A stretch of DNA of 64,000 bases from an uncultured Bacteroidales bacterium (GTDB lineage Bacteria > Bacteroidota > Bacteroidia > Bacteroidales > P3). The stretch spans positions 1-64,000 of the forward strand of contig ONQD01000005.1 of assembly GCA_900319865.1 (NCBI GenBank), in the 5' to 3' direction. Below are positions 53,501 through 62,516 of the stretch, one piece after another (positions within the stretch are counted from its first letter, which is position 1; the number at the start of each line of letters is the position of its first letter). Under the pieces are notes generated by a model, which saw only the letters and a list, made by a program, of their open reading frames with translations, was not told where the DNA came from and made no database searches. The translations under genes and the position numbers were made by a program.

Positions 53501-55569
53501 TTTATACACAATGTAGTATCGAATACTTGACTACTATTGGGCAAAACATGGAGGCTATAGTCAATAATACTGTCACATCCGTTGGGAGCTGGAACAGTAA
53601 GTTGCTGATGAACAACATCAGAATTGAAAGAATAATCATGATAAATGCGCGGGAGGTCGCCTTCGCGAACGGTGTCGTATACGGTGCGTGTGTACACCCC
53701 ATGAAAGGTGATAGTGAATGTAGTATCGAAAACACACCCTCCGCTATCGGTAATGAATAGTTGGTATTGCACCGTAGTGTCGTTGACCAAATCGCTGGGA
53801 GCCGTGATGTTAAATGTAGTATCCGTGAGACGTGTCGTCCAAGGACCTATCAAATCGGCATAGGCCACAGTGGGGCGGTAGTTGTTGCGTACCAACCGGT
53901 TGGGGTTCAAGGCCAATTCCCACCCGAAGATGTAGCCATTGTCAACGCCCCAACCATCAATCACCTCGATATACCATACTCCATTCATCGGGCAACCAAT
54001 AAGGGACGCGAGGGATTGGTCAGGATGATAGAAATGGGTGCCAGCATCAACATCGGAAGAATCAAAAGTATAACCCGAACTGGAGGAGACCACATTGTTG
54101 TTTCGATATATCAAGCCATCGCCTGAAGCATAGGTGTATCCTGCGTCAGTACAATTGGACCAGCAATAGCGCCAACCGGTGCCCGGCTCATTGCCTAAGG
54201 CCATAGAATCACATGGATAAGTATTATTCTCAATATCGTTTGCAACCCCGAAATGAGTATAGAGGGGTGCATTAGAACCACTCTGCCAACTACGGCTGCC
54301 TGGTCCTATAGAGCTGTTGCATTCAGAGCTACCCGAGCCGCTGTAGCGGAAAATATCAGCACTCTGGCTGTTGGGACAAGTAATGTTGATGTAGATATCG
54401 CCCGCATAGGAATGCTCGATATTCAGCATCACATATCGAATATCGTTCACATCAGTGATTCGGGCGTTGGATGCAAATCCAGAGAAGAGGAGTTCCGAGC
54501 GATAAGAACAGCCGTTGGGCTCGCAATAGATGCCGTCGGGGAGGAAAATGCGCGAGACCTCGGAAAGGGTGGATTCGTGGCGGATAACGCGAACCGAAGC
54601 CTCAAGATCAAATCCCACCTGAACGTGTGAAACATCGCCTGGACACAAATGCTCAGGTATGGTAATCTCCATCTCGAATTCAATTGGGGAAACTGTGAAT
54701 TGTATGCTGTCGGAGCAGCCTCCATCAGTGAATACGGTAAGAACATAATCGCCAACCTGCGAAATCTCTATCGAGCGTGTGGTATCGCCTGTGCTCCAAA
54801 GATAACTATCGGCCGAGTCGGCAGTTAGGGTAACAGTGTCGATACCACACAGCGAATGCAAACCGCTAACAACAGCCTTGAAACAAGGAATAACGGTGTC
54901 GAAACTACTGGAACAGGGTGTATCGTCTGAATCGGCTTGACTGTAAAGGGTAAAGGTATACGTATTATCAGGAATAAGACCCGTAATATTAGCATAATTC
55001 TGATTAACAATAGTATCAACATTACCATACTGCAACCGGAACGGGCCGCTGTTGTCGATAGCCGACCAATTCAGGCGAACCAGATGGGGTGTAACCTCTG
55101 TCGCAGTGAAATACCTAATGAAATTGGAACAACTGGAAGGGCGGATGGAATAATGAAGCGACAGTCCCGAGGAATTCACTGAACCATCGGTTTGGAAATA
55201 GAGGGTCATATATCCCGTATAAGAAACAACGTTAAGTGTATTGTTGCCCGTAAATGTATTAATTAAACAACTGGTATCTTGTCCATTACTCGTATATACA
55301 TAAAGATTATCATAGCCACTTTCCAAAGAAAAAGAGCCCGACAATTCAATAGTGTCGCCCTCATTGGCACTAATGATAACTGTACCACTAAAACCGTTCG
55401 AATAATTGCTCGTATCGCCGCCATCGTCATAGATATATCCGGCGGTATCGGAGGAACTATTAATATTTACGGTATTCCCTAGCGAAAAAAGGAAATCTTG
55501 TGCATTCCCTTTCCACGAAATGAACAATAAAACCGATAATATCAGTAATTTATAACAAATAGATTTCAT
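50593..55569 (-). CDS. Giant secreted adhesin-like protein with CHU_C domain, 15 modules
   Basis: 1658 aa with signal peptide MKSICYKLLILSVLLFISWK. The layout equals the downstream paralog: CUB-like, FN3-like, Ig-like and P-domain-like regions up to about residue 625, then 15 ~52-residue modules (about 626-1400), then a C-terminal YFPNVFTPGMDNNNRFAPIY sorting domain. The modules run A-B-C-D four times with the last D missing (A: ENDLPHNYHG; B: NQLPIQWYHRIF; C: TICSNQSYSF; D: GDTFAVACDSFTW). The downstream paralog has A-B-C-D-A-B-C. A -7 box lies 24 bases upstream of the start. Confidence 0.82.
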   Translation of the reverse strand: MKSICYKLLILSVLLFISWKGNAQDFLFSLGNTVNINSSSDTAGYIYDDGGDTSNYSNGFSGTVIISANEGDTIELSGSFSLESGYDNLYVYTSNGQDTSCLINTFTGNNTLNVVSYTGYMTLYFQTDGSVNSSGLSLHYSIRPSSCSNFIRYFTATEVTPHLVRLNWSAIDNSGPFRLQYGNVDTIVNQNYANITGLIPDNTYTFTLYSQADSDDTPCSSSFDTVIPCFKAVVSGLHSLCGIDTVTLTADSADSYLWSTGDTTRSIEISQVGDYVLTVFTDGGCSDSIQFTVSPIEFEMEITIPEHLCPGDVSHVQVGFDLEASVRVIRHESTLSEVSRIFLPDGIYCEPNGCSYRSELLFSGFASNARITDVNDIRYVMLNIEHSYAGDIYINITCPNSQSADIFRYSGSGSSECNSSIGPGSRSWQSGSNAPLYTHFGVANDIENNTYPCDSMALGNEPGTGWRYCWSNCTDAGYTYASGDGLIYRNNNVVSSSSGYTFDSSDVDAGTHFYHPDQSLASLIGCPMNGVWYIEVIDGWGVDNGYIFGWELALNPNRLVRNNYRPTVAYADLIGPWTTRLTDTTFNITAPSDLVNDTTVQYQLFITDSGGCVFDTTFTITFHGVYTRTVYDTVREGDLPRIYHDYSFNSDVVHQQLTVPAPNGCDSIIDYSLHVLPNSSQVFDTTLCINQLPIQWFHRLFTSEGTQYDTIQNHLGADSLLILTLHTLPIVADTVDATICSNQSYAFEGNSYNAPGLYTHSFTSVAGCDSLRTLHLIVNNNSQRDTFADACNSFYWNGTLYTSSDTVTSPYLVPNVFGCDSIVTLYLNLRYSTSSIVYDTVLENDLPHNYHGTSFLSDTTDVLFTLIGSNGCDSLVHYNLFVIHNSSAIFDTTICADQLPIQWYHRIFYQAGTQYDTIENYLGADSFLTLTIHTSPVYHDTLPVTICSNQSYSFNNHTYNTSGFYLNSFQTVNGCDSLITIHLVVNNTSQGDTFAVACDSFTWMGQYYTVSDTVTIPQFSLNALGCDSSVTLYLTVNHSSSNTVFDTVLENNLPRNYHGINLLSDTSNLIITIPNTSGCDSSINYNLYVLRNSYANLDTTLCTNQLPLQWFHRTFTVAGTQYDTILNHLGADSLLTLTLHVAPVYNDTVSQTICSNQSTLFEGTSYNLSGNYTHPFTTLQGCDSLRTLHLVVNQTSEGDTFAVVCDTFDWHNHHFNSNSVIVVPAYTVNALGCDSSVTLHLTVNHSTNCQVFETIFESELPYNYHGIILYNDTSDLPVVIPNSVGCDSNILYNLIVNWNSFHSYDTTICSNMLPFSWHGHLFNAPGHLVDTLISSHGADSVISLTLYVNPAYDNSFADTTCQGTPYQFGSAQLMLSGTYHDTLYTLMGCDSLLTLILSVIDPVDLSIADEFYCNSPEHYALSASYHDGWRYHWTSLPPDASMGSQANYGSIVVNPRQTTTYYVQASYGASGWCPQVDSISLNPIVPLHVVWDVKPDYLTEDNLLVTASNLSSGYTSQSWFVDGNRMDEPGSQFTYECGRETDSIILMLVINNEMCTDTATQTIRMQTASIYFPNVFTPGMDNNNRFAPIYTGIVDYEIWIYDRQGMLVYYSTEPQPGWDGTHNGSPCRQATYVYHCRYRNQLMPKGYLTATGTVTLLR

Positions 55570-55592
55570 AATTGCAGGTTTATTCTACCCTG

Positions 55593-55600
55593 CAAATATA
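55593..55600 (-). promoter_or_regulatory. -7 element for the adhesin genes
   Basis: CAAATATA on the plus strand is TATATTTG on the minus strand, 24 bases upstream of the start at 55569. No TTG sits at the right distance. The second adhesin gene has no obvious promoter in its 112-base upstream gap and may depend on this one. Confidence 0.5.
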
Positions 55601-55700
55601 CAAAATTATTAAACACAGATGTGAAAAAAAAATGAAAATAATGCAATTTTTCTATATCAAATCTATAAAAAAACAACATCTAACAAAAAGAAGGTGTGAA

Positions 55701-57533
55701 TCACTCAGTCAAAGCGCGGTAACGTTTGCGTGCCTCATCTACATAGAGGCTGGCGGGATAGTCGAGAATGAGTTTCTCATAACAATCACGCGCACGTTCG
55801 GGATGGTTCAGTTTCTCCTCATTTAGCTGGGCGAGAAGCAATAAAGCGTCGTCGGCAAGAATATCGGAAGGATAGAAATCCACCAATTGCTGTAACAAAG
55901 TGTCTGCCTCTGCATAGCGTTGTTGCTGAATGCGGATTTTGGCCTTCTGCATCAGCACCTCGTCGAAAAGGGAATGGGAAAGGGCACTATGCGAAATATC
56001 GTCAAAAGCGTTCCAAGCCGAATCAAGAAGATTGCGGTAAAGCAAAAGATCGGCTGCGGCATACTTCTCAAGCATTGTGAACGAGCTGTCCTCCTCCATA
56101 TTGTCGCTTATGAGGAGCGACAATTCCATAGCGTCATTGGCTATAAGCTTGCTCGTTGAGGCACGCAGCACATCCAGCTGGCTTTTGGCCCAGAGGAAAT
56201 CATGATTATAGTAGGACAGCTTGGCATTCTTGAACTTGGCCAACGAGCCCAACACATCGTTCTTGTTCGCCTTATCCACCTGCATATACAGAAGCGAAGC
56301 ATCCCATATCTCTCCCGCAAAGAGGAGCAAATCGCCCAAGGCAAGCTTGGCATTGTCGCGTTGATGGGGGTCAATCTTCGGAATATCAAGAATATCATAC
56401 AAAATATCGGCCGCCTGCTGCACACTGTCTGCAAAATAGGCCAGCAAGTCCGAATAGTTGCGCATAAGCTGCACCGTATTGGCATTTTTCCCAAGTTCAG
56501 ACAACGCATTTTCATACTGGTCAAGAAGAAGCTCCAGCTTCCTGTTTTCGATGGGGAAATTTCGGTTTATTTGGGCAAACTGGACGTTCAGCTCCCCTAC
56601 CCTACTCTCGAAATAATAAGGGCTCTCCTTGCCCTTTTTGACCAAGCTGGAATAGCATTCCCGCGCCACATCGTATGCAGCATTGGACTGGGCAATCTTG
56701 GCAACGCGCATTAGCATTTCGCCCGACTGTTCGGGAAACCGGGCGTCAACCGCCTTTGCCTGTTCCATCGCAAACTGGAAATCCTTCTGTTGCAGCGAGA
56801 ACCATATCATCATCTCCAAATTATGTTTCGAATCTGGATGCTCCTGAACGCGTTTTATAAGAAGGGTTTTCAAGCTTTCGGTCAAACGGGGATTGGACGT
56901 TTCGGCAAGAATACGTTGAAGCGACACCTGAATAGAACTCATCATGCCCGGCTGATTATCCAAAAGGTCGAAATATTCGCGCATCATCGACTCATAGTCG
57001 CCCACACGTTCATACAGCGTAGCAAGCTCGCCAACATATATATACTCATTCTTACTCTTCTCGCGCGCAAAGAGGTATACCTTTATTGCCCACTCCGGAT
57101 GTCCAGCCGACTCGAATGCTTGCGCCAATTCACCTATCTGTTTGGAGTCATATCCAATCTTCTTGATTACAGATTCATACGTCTTGTCTGCCTTTTTCCT
57201 ATCACCCTTCATTTCATATACTTGCCCCAAATCAACCGACACATATAAATCCTTTGGGTACAGCTTAATACGGCGTTCGACTAAACGTTCTGCATCTTTG
57301 AATTGCTTCAGCTCCACATAAGAGCGGTAAAGCATCTGATAATAAAACTTGTTGGGGGCTCGCTTATAAAGATCTTCATAAAGCTCTGCCGCCTGAGCAA
57401 AATCACCGTTCGAAAAGTAATGGGAAGCCAACTGTTCCTGCGTCTGCTGTGCCTGGCAAGGCAACAAGAAGAGCAACAGGGCTATGATGGCCATATACCG
57501 TTTGATGATTACCTTGGCGGTGCTTTTGATCAT
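55701..57533 (-). CDS. Periplasmic tetratricopeptide repeat protein
   Basis: 610 aa from the ATG at 57533, with the signal peptide MIKSTAKVIIKRYMAIIALL continuing to PCQA; an internal ATG at 57494 would give a shorter one. The entire mature part is TPR-like helices (DFAQAAELYEDLYKRAPNKF; RYAEADTLLQQLVDFYPSDI near the end). It is probably an exported scaffold. It is transcribed after the tRNA-Lys terminator, so it needs its own promoter, which I do not see. Confidence 0.78.
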   Translation of the reverse strand: MIKSTAKVIIKRYMAIIALLLFLLPCQAQQTQEQLASHYFSNGDFAQAAELYEDLYKRAPNKFYYQMLYRSYVELKQFKDAERLVERRIKLYPKDLYVSVDLGQVYEMKGDRKKADKTYESVIKKIGYDSKQIGELAQAFESAGHPEWAIKVYLFAREKSKNEYIYVGELATLYERVGDYESMMREYFDLLDNQPGMMSSIQVSLQRILAETSNPRLTESLKTLLIKRVQEHPDSKHNLEMMIWFSLQQKDFQFAMEQAKAVDARFPEQSGEMLMRVAKIAQSNAAYDVARECYSSLVKKGKESPYYFESRVGELNVQFAQINRNFPIENRKLELLLDQYENALSELGKNANTVQLMRNYSDLLAYFADSVQQAADILYDILDIPKIDPHQRDNAKLALGDLLLFAGEIWDASLLYMQVDKANKNDVLGSLAKFKNAKLSYYNHDFLWAKSQLDVLRASTSKLIANDAMELSLLISDNMEEDSSFTMLEKYAAADLLLYRNLLDSAWNAFDDISHSALSHSLFDEVLMQKAKIRIQQQRYAEADTLLQQLVDFYPSDILADDALLLLAQLNEEKLNHPERARDCYEKLILDYPASLYVDEARKRYRALTE

Positions 57534-57562
57534 AACGAGGATATAGTAATTGCTATAACTAC

Positions 57563-57593
57563 AAAAAAACACTGGCTAACGACTACCAGTGTT
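57563..57593 (-). terminator. Terminator of the tRNA-Lys transcript
   Basis: On the minus strand AACACTGG (57593-57586), a 10-base loop and CCAGTGTT (57575-57568) are followed by TTTTT. It begins six bases after the discriminator base of the distal tRNA. Confidence 0.88.
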
Positions 57594-57599
57594 TGTTAG

Positions 57600-57672
57600 T
57601 GACTAAGCTGGGATTCGAACCCAGGACCCCATCCTTAAAAGGGATGTGCTCTACCTGCTGAGCTACTTAGTC
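57600..57672 (-). tRNA. tRNA-Lys(TTT), distal copy
   Basis: 73 nt on the minus strand: acceptor GACTAAG/CTTAGTC, D arm with AGCTCAGCAGGTAGAGC, anticodon loop CTTTTAA (anticodon TTT), T arm GGGTTCGAATCCC, discriminator A. CCA is not encoded. Identical to the copy at 57687-57759. Confidence 0.97.
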
Positions 57673-57686
57673 ATCCAAAATGACTG

Positions 57687-57759
57687 TGACTAAGCTGGGA
57701 TTCGAACCCAGGACCCCATCCTTAAAAGGGATGTGCTCTACCTGCTGAGCTACTTAGTC
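57687..57759 (-). tRNA. tRNA-Lys(TTT), proximal copy
   Basis: Same 73-nt sequence as the distal copy, 14 bases away, and transcribed first. Acceptor, D, anticodon and T stems all pair. A promoter lies 20 bases upstream of its 5' end (57779-57808), and both copies are probably cut from one precursor. Confidence 0.97.
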
Positions 57760-57778
57760 ATCCTCAAATTTGAGTTTG

Positions 57779-57808
57779 CAAAAGTACAACTTTTTTCTCT
57801 TACGGCAA
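57779..57808 (-). promoter_or_regulatory. Promoter of the tandem tRNA-Lys genes
   Basis: On the minus strand TTG (57808-57806), a 19-base spacer and TACTTTTG (57786-57779) match the Bacteroidota consensus exactly. Confidence 0.85.
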
Positions 57809-57900
57809 AAACTTTTTGAAAATTTAATTCGTCTTCATTTATCAAATATTTGATATTTAGACCAATAAAAAAGAAAGTATTTTTTATTTCGATAAAAAAT

Positions 57901-57931
57901 TTGTCCATTCAATAAATAATTCGTACCTTTG
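57901..57931 (+). promoter_or_regulatory. Promoter of the 57955 gene and wbqC
   Basis: TTG (57901-57903), a 20-base spacer and TACCTTTG (57924-57931) match the consensus. The start codon is 23 bases downstream. The region upstream is strongly AT-rich. Confidence 0.85.
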
Positions 57932-57954
57932 TTTTCTCAAAAATTCAAAAATTC

Positions 57955-58365
57955 ATGACTCTAGATATACACATAAAACAAGGAATAGGCGACATTAGGT
58001 TCCAAATGCCCATAGACGATGTGATAGCCATTTTGGGCGAAACACAGGAAGTAGAAACTATCGATAACGCCGTTGACGAAACCACCACCGTTTTGCGCTA
58101 CACAAACGGAATGACATTCTTCTTTGAAGGAGACAACCAAAACCTTACCTGCATCGATATCTCCAATCCCGATATCACACTTTTCGGGAAAAAGATATTC
58201 GACTTGAATGAGAAAGAGATTGTTAATCTGATGGTTGAAAACAAATACTTCGAGCAGGATGTAGACAATGAGGACTGGGGCGAGCGAAGGGTCACCTTCA
58301 ACGAAGCCAACATAGACTTCTATTTCGAAGACGAAGAACTGCAGTCGGTTATCATTGGTGGGTGA
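57955..58365 (+). CDS. Uncharacterised small acidic protein
   Basis: 136 aa, acidic (many Asp and Glu), starting MTLDIHIKQGIGDIRFQMPI and ending FYFEDEELQSVIIGG. Predicted alternating strands and helices resemble small immunity-type or SMI1-unrelated folds, but I recognise no family. It has a strong promoter and is followed six bases later by a WbqC-family gene, so the two are co-transcribed. No signal peptide. Confidence 0.6.
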   Translation: MTLDIHIKQGIGDIRFQMPIDDVIAILGETQEVETIDNAVDETTTVLRYTNGMTFFFEGDNQNLTCIDISNPDITLFGKKIFDLNEKEIVNLMVENKYFEQDVDNEDWGERRVTFNEANIDFYFEDEELQSVIIGG

Positions 58366-58371
58366 TTGAAA

Positions 58372-59007
58372 ATGAACGGAATACCCTTATTTTCAACCGC
58401 CTACCTTCCTAGCATAATGTATATGGCCTATATGGTCAAATTCCCTATTGTATACATTGAACAGCAGGAAACCTTTCCGAAACAAACTTTCCGAAACCGC
58501 GCAACCATCGCTACCGGAAACGGCAGCCTGACACTAACGGTGCCCGTAGTGCGACCGCAGGGTAACCACACCCGGACCGAAGAGATAGGCATCAGCTACA
58601 AAGAATCGTGGAATGTGCAGCATTGGCGCGCTATCCAAAGTGCCTACAATGCATCGCCCTACTTTCTCTACTACCGCGACGAGTTGGAACAAATACTGCT
58701 TCGACAACATCAGAGGCTAATAGACCTTAACGATGCATTGCTGAAATACATATTGAAGAAAAGCAAAATAGCATGCGACCTGAAATACACCACAGACTAC
58801 ACCCCATCGTGCAATACACAACTGGACTTCAGAACATCGCTTACCTCCAAAAAAGCCTTCTGCAATGCTCATATACCTGAATACAGCCAAGTATTCGAGA
58901 CAAAATTAGGCTTTATCCCCAACCTCAGCATTCTGGACTTGCTGTTCAACCTGGGTCCAGAAACGAAAGAATACCTGATACACCTGTCTCAAAAAGTAGC
59001 CAACTAA
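58372..59007 (+). CDS. WbqC-family protein
   Basis: 211 aa. The WbqC pattern is clear: FSTAYLPSIMYMAYMVKFPI, FRNRATIATGNGSLTLTVPV, HWRAIQSAYNASPYFLYYRD and LSILDLLFNLGPE. WbqC proteins are associated with polysaccharide/O-antigen loci and some Bacteroidota signal-peptidase neighbourhoods; biochemical activity is unproven. The ATG at 58372 is preferred over a TTG at 58366. The 277 bases that follow (59008-59284) hold no gene. Confidence 0.85.
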   Translation: MNGIPLFSTAYLPSIMYMAYMVKFPIVYIEQQETFPKQTFRNRATIATGNGSLTLTVPVVRPQGNHTRTEEIGISYKESWNVQHWRAIQSAYNASPYFLYYRDELEQILLRQHQRLIDLNDALLKYILKKSKIACDLKYTTDYTPSCNTQLDFRTSLTSKKAFCNAHIPEYSQVFETKLGFIPNLSILDLLFNLGPETKEYLIHLSQKVAN

Positions 59008-59284
59008 CCCCTACCCTACCCCATCTCACCCATCAATTAATCCCACCTCTACACCCATCCACAAACACGATGGGTGAATAATCTCATGCGTTGAGATATG
59101 GACTCGACCTAACAACAACCATCCACAAAGAAACAAGAATAACCGTCCGAACTCCCGCATTAGTCTGTCCAACTTTCCATATACAGGGACAAGCCAAACG
59201 CATCAACAAAGCCCCTAAAATACATGTTCCATGATAGTAAGCACCTCCACACAGAAACTCGCATCGAAAGCAATAAAAAAAGAG

Positions 59285-61222
59285 TTAAAAACCATATTTC
59301 ATGATATTTAACCCTTCTGTTTCTCGTGAAACAAAAACTCTATTTTTCTGCTGAAGATAGATTAGCAACACCGAAACGTCGGCCGGAGAAACACCACTAA
59401 TCCGCGAGGCCTGCCCCAATGTATGGGGTCTCATTTTCGTCAACTTTTCCCTTGCTTCATACGAGAGCGACTGAAGAGAGAAGTAGTCGAAATCATCCGG
59501 CAACCGCACATTCTCGAATTTCAAAATACGGTTTGCCACATCCTCTTCCTTTTCAATATAGCGTTGATACTTTAAGAGTATCTCGCTTGCGTTGACCACA
59601 TCGCAGCGGACATCCTCGGGAATAGTGGATACGTAATCCGCCAATTCGGGTGAGATTTGCAAAAGATGCGAGAAACCAACCTCGGGCCTCAACAACAGAT
59701 TCAGAAGCTTTACCCGTTGCTGAACTGGCGGAGTCTGCAACGACTCTAGCATCTCATTGGCTTGTGCTGGGGTAACAGGTGTATTGCTGACAAAAGCAGA
59801 AAGATTATCGGTGAAACGCATCTTAGCCTCTACCCTACTCATCCTTGCATCATCAGCAAGACCGATGGCGTGCGACAACGGCGTGAGCCGTACATCAGCA
59901 TTATCCTGCCTGAGCAGTATTCTGTATTCCGCCCGCGAAGTAAACATCCTGTATGGTTCGTCAACACCCTTGGTAACAAGGTCATCAATAAGCACACCAA
60001 TATATGCCTGCGTGCGGTTCAGCACAAACGGCGGTCTCCCCGACAGTTTCAATGCAGCGTTGATACCAGCCATCAATCCCTGACACGCTGCCTCCTCATA
60101 ACCGGTAGTTCCATTAATCTGCCCGGCAAAATATAGATTTTCCACCAACTTCGTTTCCAGCGTATAGTACAATTGCGTGGGCGGAAAATAATCATATTCT
60201 ATAGCGTATCCAGGTTTAAAAATACTGGCGTTCTCAAATCCAGCTATCGTATGGAGGGCATCCAGCTGCACCTCCAAGGGCAGCGACGATGAAAACCCGT
60301 TCAAATAATACGAATGTGTTTTCAAACCCTCAGGCTCTACAAACAACTGGTGACGTGTTTTATCAGCAAACCGTACAATCTTATCCTCAATAGAAGGGCA
60401 ATAACGGGGTCCATGTCCTTGAATGCGGCCTGTATAAAGTGGCGATCTGTCGAACCCGGTACGGAGTATTTCATGAGTATGTTCGTTGGTATAGGCCAAG
60501 AAACAAGGTTGCTGATGCTGGAGCGGTTTCGTGTCGGTATACGAAAACTTCTGAGGATTGGTATCGCCTGGCTGGACTCCCAGTTTGGAAAAATCGATCG
60601 TCCTCCCGTCAATTCTCACTGGCGTACCCGTTTTGAGGCGGTCAACCGCAAATCCCATCTCCTTCAACTTGTCCGATAAACCCTCTGACGACGTCTCCCC
60701 TATCCTACCGCCAGTCCAGCGTGACTCTCCAACATAAATCGTCCCATTCAGAAAAGTGCCGTTAGTCAGTATCACTGCCCTCGAGTCAATCCTTAACCCC
60801 ATCTGGGTTCGAACCCCACACACCTTTCCGTCCTCGACAATAATATCGGTCACCTCATCCTGCCATATGGAGAGATTTGTAATAGACTCGAGAAGGAAAC
60901 GCCAGTTCGATGAAAAATTCATCTTGTCGCACTGTGCACGTGGGCTCCACATAGCCGGCCCCTTCGACAAATTCAACATACGGAACTGAATCATCGACTG
61001 GTCAGTCACTATTCCCGAGTATCCTCCCAAAGCGTCAATTTCGCGCACTATCTGTCCTTTGGCCACACCACCCATTGCCGGATTGCACGACATCTGACAT
61101 ATCGTATCAATATTCAACGTAATCAGCAATGTTTTTGCACCCATATTTGCGGCGGCTGCCGAAGCCTCGGCTCCTGCATGCCCAGCGCCAACAACAACAA
61201 CATCAAAAAACGAACTATTCAC
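59285..61222 (-). CDS. mnmG: tRNA uridine-5-carboxymethylaminomethyl modification enzyme MnmG
   Basis: 645 aa, full length. FAD-binding [20 protein letters not shown] at the N-terminus, [20 protein letters not shown] with the catalytic-region cysteine, [13 protein letters not shown] and [11 protein letters not shown] are all conserved, and the C-terminal helical domain ends near [17 protein letters not shown]. With MnmE it modifies the wobble uridine of several tRNAs, among them tRNA-Lys(TTT), two copies of which lie 1.5 kb away. Also known as gidA. Confidence 0.96.
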   Translation of the reverse strand: MNSSFFDVVVVGAGHAGAEASAAAANMGAKTLLITLNIDTICQMSCNPAMGGVAKGQIVREIDALGGYSGIVTDQSMIQFRMLNLSKGPAMWSPRAQCDKMNFSSNWRFLLESITNLSIWQDEVTDIIVEDGKVCGVRTQMGLRIDSRAVILTNGTFLNGTIYVGESRWTGGRIGETSSEGLSDKLKEMGFAVDRLKTGTPVRIDGRTIDFSKLGVQPGDTNPQKFSYTDTKPLQHQQPCFLAYTNEHTHEILRTGFDRSPLYTGRIQGHGPRYCPSIEDKIVRFADKTRHQLFVEPEGLKTHSYYLNGFSSSLPLEVQLDALHTIAGFENASIFKPGYAIEYDYFPPTQLYYTLETKLVENLYFAGQINGTTGYEEAACQGLMAGINAALKLSGRPPFVLNRTQAYIGVLIDDLVTKGVDEPYRMFTSRAEYRILLRQDNADVRLTPLSHAIGLADDARMSRVEAKMRFTDNLSAFVSNTPVTPAQANEMLESLQTPPVQQRVKLLNLLLRPEVGFSHLLQISPELADYVSTIPEDVRCDVVNASEILLKYQRYIEKEEDVANRILKFENVRLPDDFDYFSLQSLSYEAREKLTKMRPHTLGQASRISGVSPADVSVLLIYLQQKNRVFVSRETEGLNIMKYGF

Positions 61223-61309
61223 TTAGTATCTTTTTACTAATACAAAACATCTATTTCTTGTCTACAATAGCACGATTCAACAACAAATGTTTCGCGCGAA
61301 ACAAGGCAC

Positions 61310-61735
61310 TTAATTCATTGTTTCCCACAATGCTAATGAATCGTTTTCCTTTTTTCTCATGGCAGTCGCCTCCTCTTCAGTCTTGTCTCCTTGACCCAAC
61401 AAATGGTGAATGCCATGAATAATCACCCTATGCAACTCCTGCTCGAAAGGAACAGAAAACAACTTTGCATTGTCTCTAATCCTATCCACACTTATCATAA
61501 TATCGCCCGATACCAAATTACCGCTCACATAATCGAAAGTGATAATATCGGTGTACGTATCGTGATTCAAATATTTTCTATTTACTTCCAGCAAATACTC
61601 GTCATCACAAAAAAGATAGCCAATCTCCCCTACCCTGCAATTATTATTTTTGATGATGAGCTTTATCCAGTCGGTAATTTTTATCTCCTCGTCCAGAACA
61701 AAGGAGCTATTGACCGTTGAAAAATGAATTGACAT
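61310..61735 (-). CDS. ybeY: Endoribonuclease YbeY
   Basis: 141 aa. The metal-binding HGIHHLLGQGDKT near the C-terminus and YLNHDTYTDIITFDY near the middle match the Bacteroidota form of YbeY, in which the third histidine of H-x3-H-x5-GxxH is replaced, as often in this phylum. YbeY works in 16S rRNA 3'-end maturation and ribosome quality control. It lies 88 bases upstream of mnmG on the same strand. Confidence 0.9.
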   Translation of the reverse strand: MSIHFSTVNSSFVLDEEIKITDWIKLIIKNNNCRVGEIGYLFCDDEYLLEVNRKYLNHDTYTDIITFDYVSGNLVSGDIMISVDRIRDNAKLFSVPFEQELHRVIIHGIHHLLGQGDKTEEEATAMRKKENDSLALWETMN

Positions 61736-61972
61736 TATTATGACGTTAAAAACTTAATACAATAATCAGAAATAGCAGAAAGCGACTTGTGATGAAATTT
61801 TAGAGCTCTTGGATTGAAAAGGCGAAAACCATAGTTATTTCTATTATTATCAACAAGATAAAACAAAAAACACTCGATTATTCCTCATTTTCCTTGAACT
61901 ATTCAACAAATCTAGGGCAACCAGTTTACTCAGCAAACTCTCGTAAAGATATCACCACTCATAATATCGTCC

Positions 61973-62425
61973 TTATCGAGTAACTTCGGCTGGTATATCA
62001 GAATGTCTGTACACAGATTCGAAAACCGAGATGCGTCTCATCGCCTCTCGCGAGTCGATGCCCCGAACATTAAAAACAATCTTCATCGAACTCCCGTCAT
62101 CCGAGAAAGAGATAGCGTCGGACAATCTTCCAATCAAAATCATGTCATCTTCGATTTGAGAGGGTAGGGGAGAGGTCGTTTCCTTCAGATTATTGAAACA
62201 ATTGTCCGGACCCGACACCTTAAAGCAGATACCATCCTTGCTATAATCGAAAGTGACTACAACGGGCATTTGCCTGGAACTTAAGGCATGATTCATAGCC
62301 TTCAGCACTGGAACCGAGATAATAGCGTAATAATTGTCCAGATGATACTTGCTGCAAACGGCAGAAATAAAACTCTCTGTCCGTTCAATAGCACTCTCAT
62401 GTGTCTGTAATACAAGTTTTTCCAT
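61973..62425 (-). CDS. RsbW/HATPase-fold conserved protein
   Basis: 150 aa from the ATG at 62425. The overall pattern (VPVLKAMNHALSSRQMPVVV; FDYSKDGICFKVSGPDNCFN; SMKIVFNVRG) resembles anti-sigma-factor-like GHKL ATPase folds conserved beside ybeY in Bacteroidota. The ATP-lid GxGL motif is not obvious, so ATP binding is uncertain. A TATCTTTG -7 box lies at 62459-62452 on the minus strand, about 30 bases upstream. The gap 61736-61972 shows no gene. Confidence 0.6.
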   Translation of the reverse strand: MEKLVLQTHESAIERTESFISAVCSKYHLDNYYAIISVPVLKAMNHALSSRQMPVVVTFDYSKDGICFKVSGPDNCFNNLKETTSPLPSQIEDDMILIGRLSDAISFSDDGSSMKIVFNVRGIDSREAMRRISVFESVYRHSDIPAEVTR

Positions 62426-62516
62426 AACAATATATTTCAACTGGTAGTATACAAAGATACACTTTTTTTCAAAAAGAAATAAAAAGAACACACATCAAAC
62501 CACCCATTCGACACCA

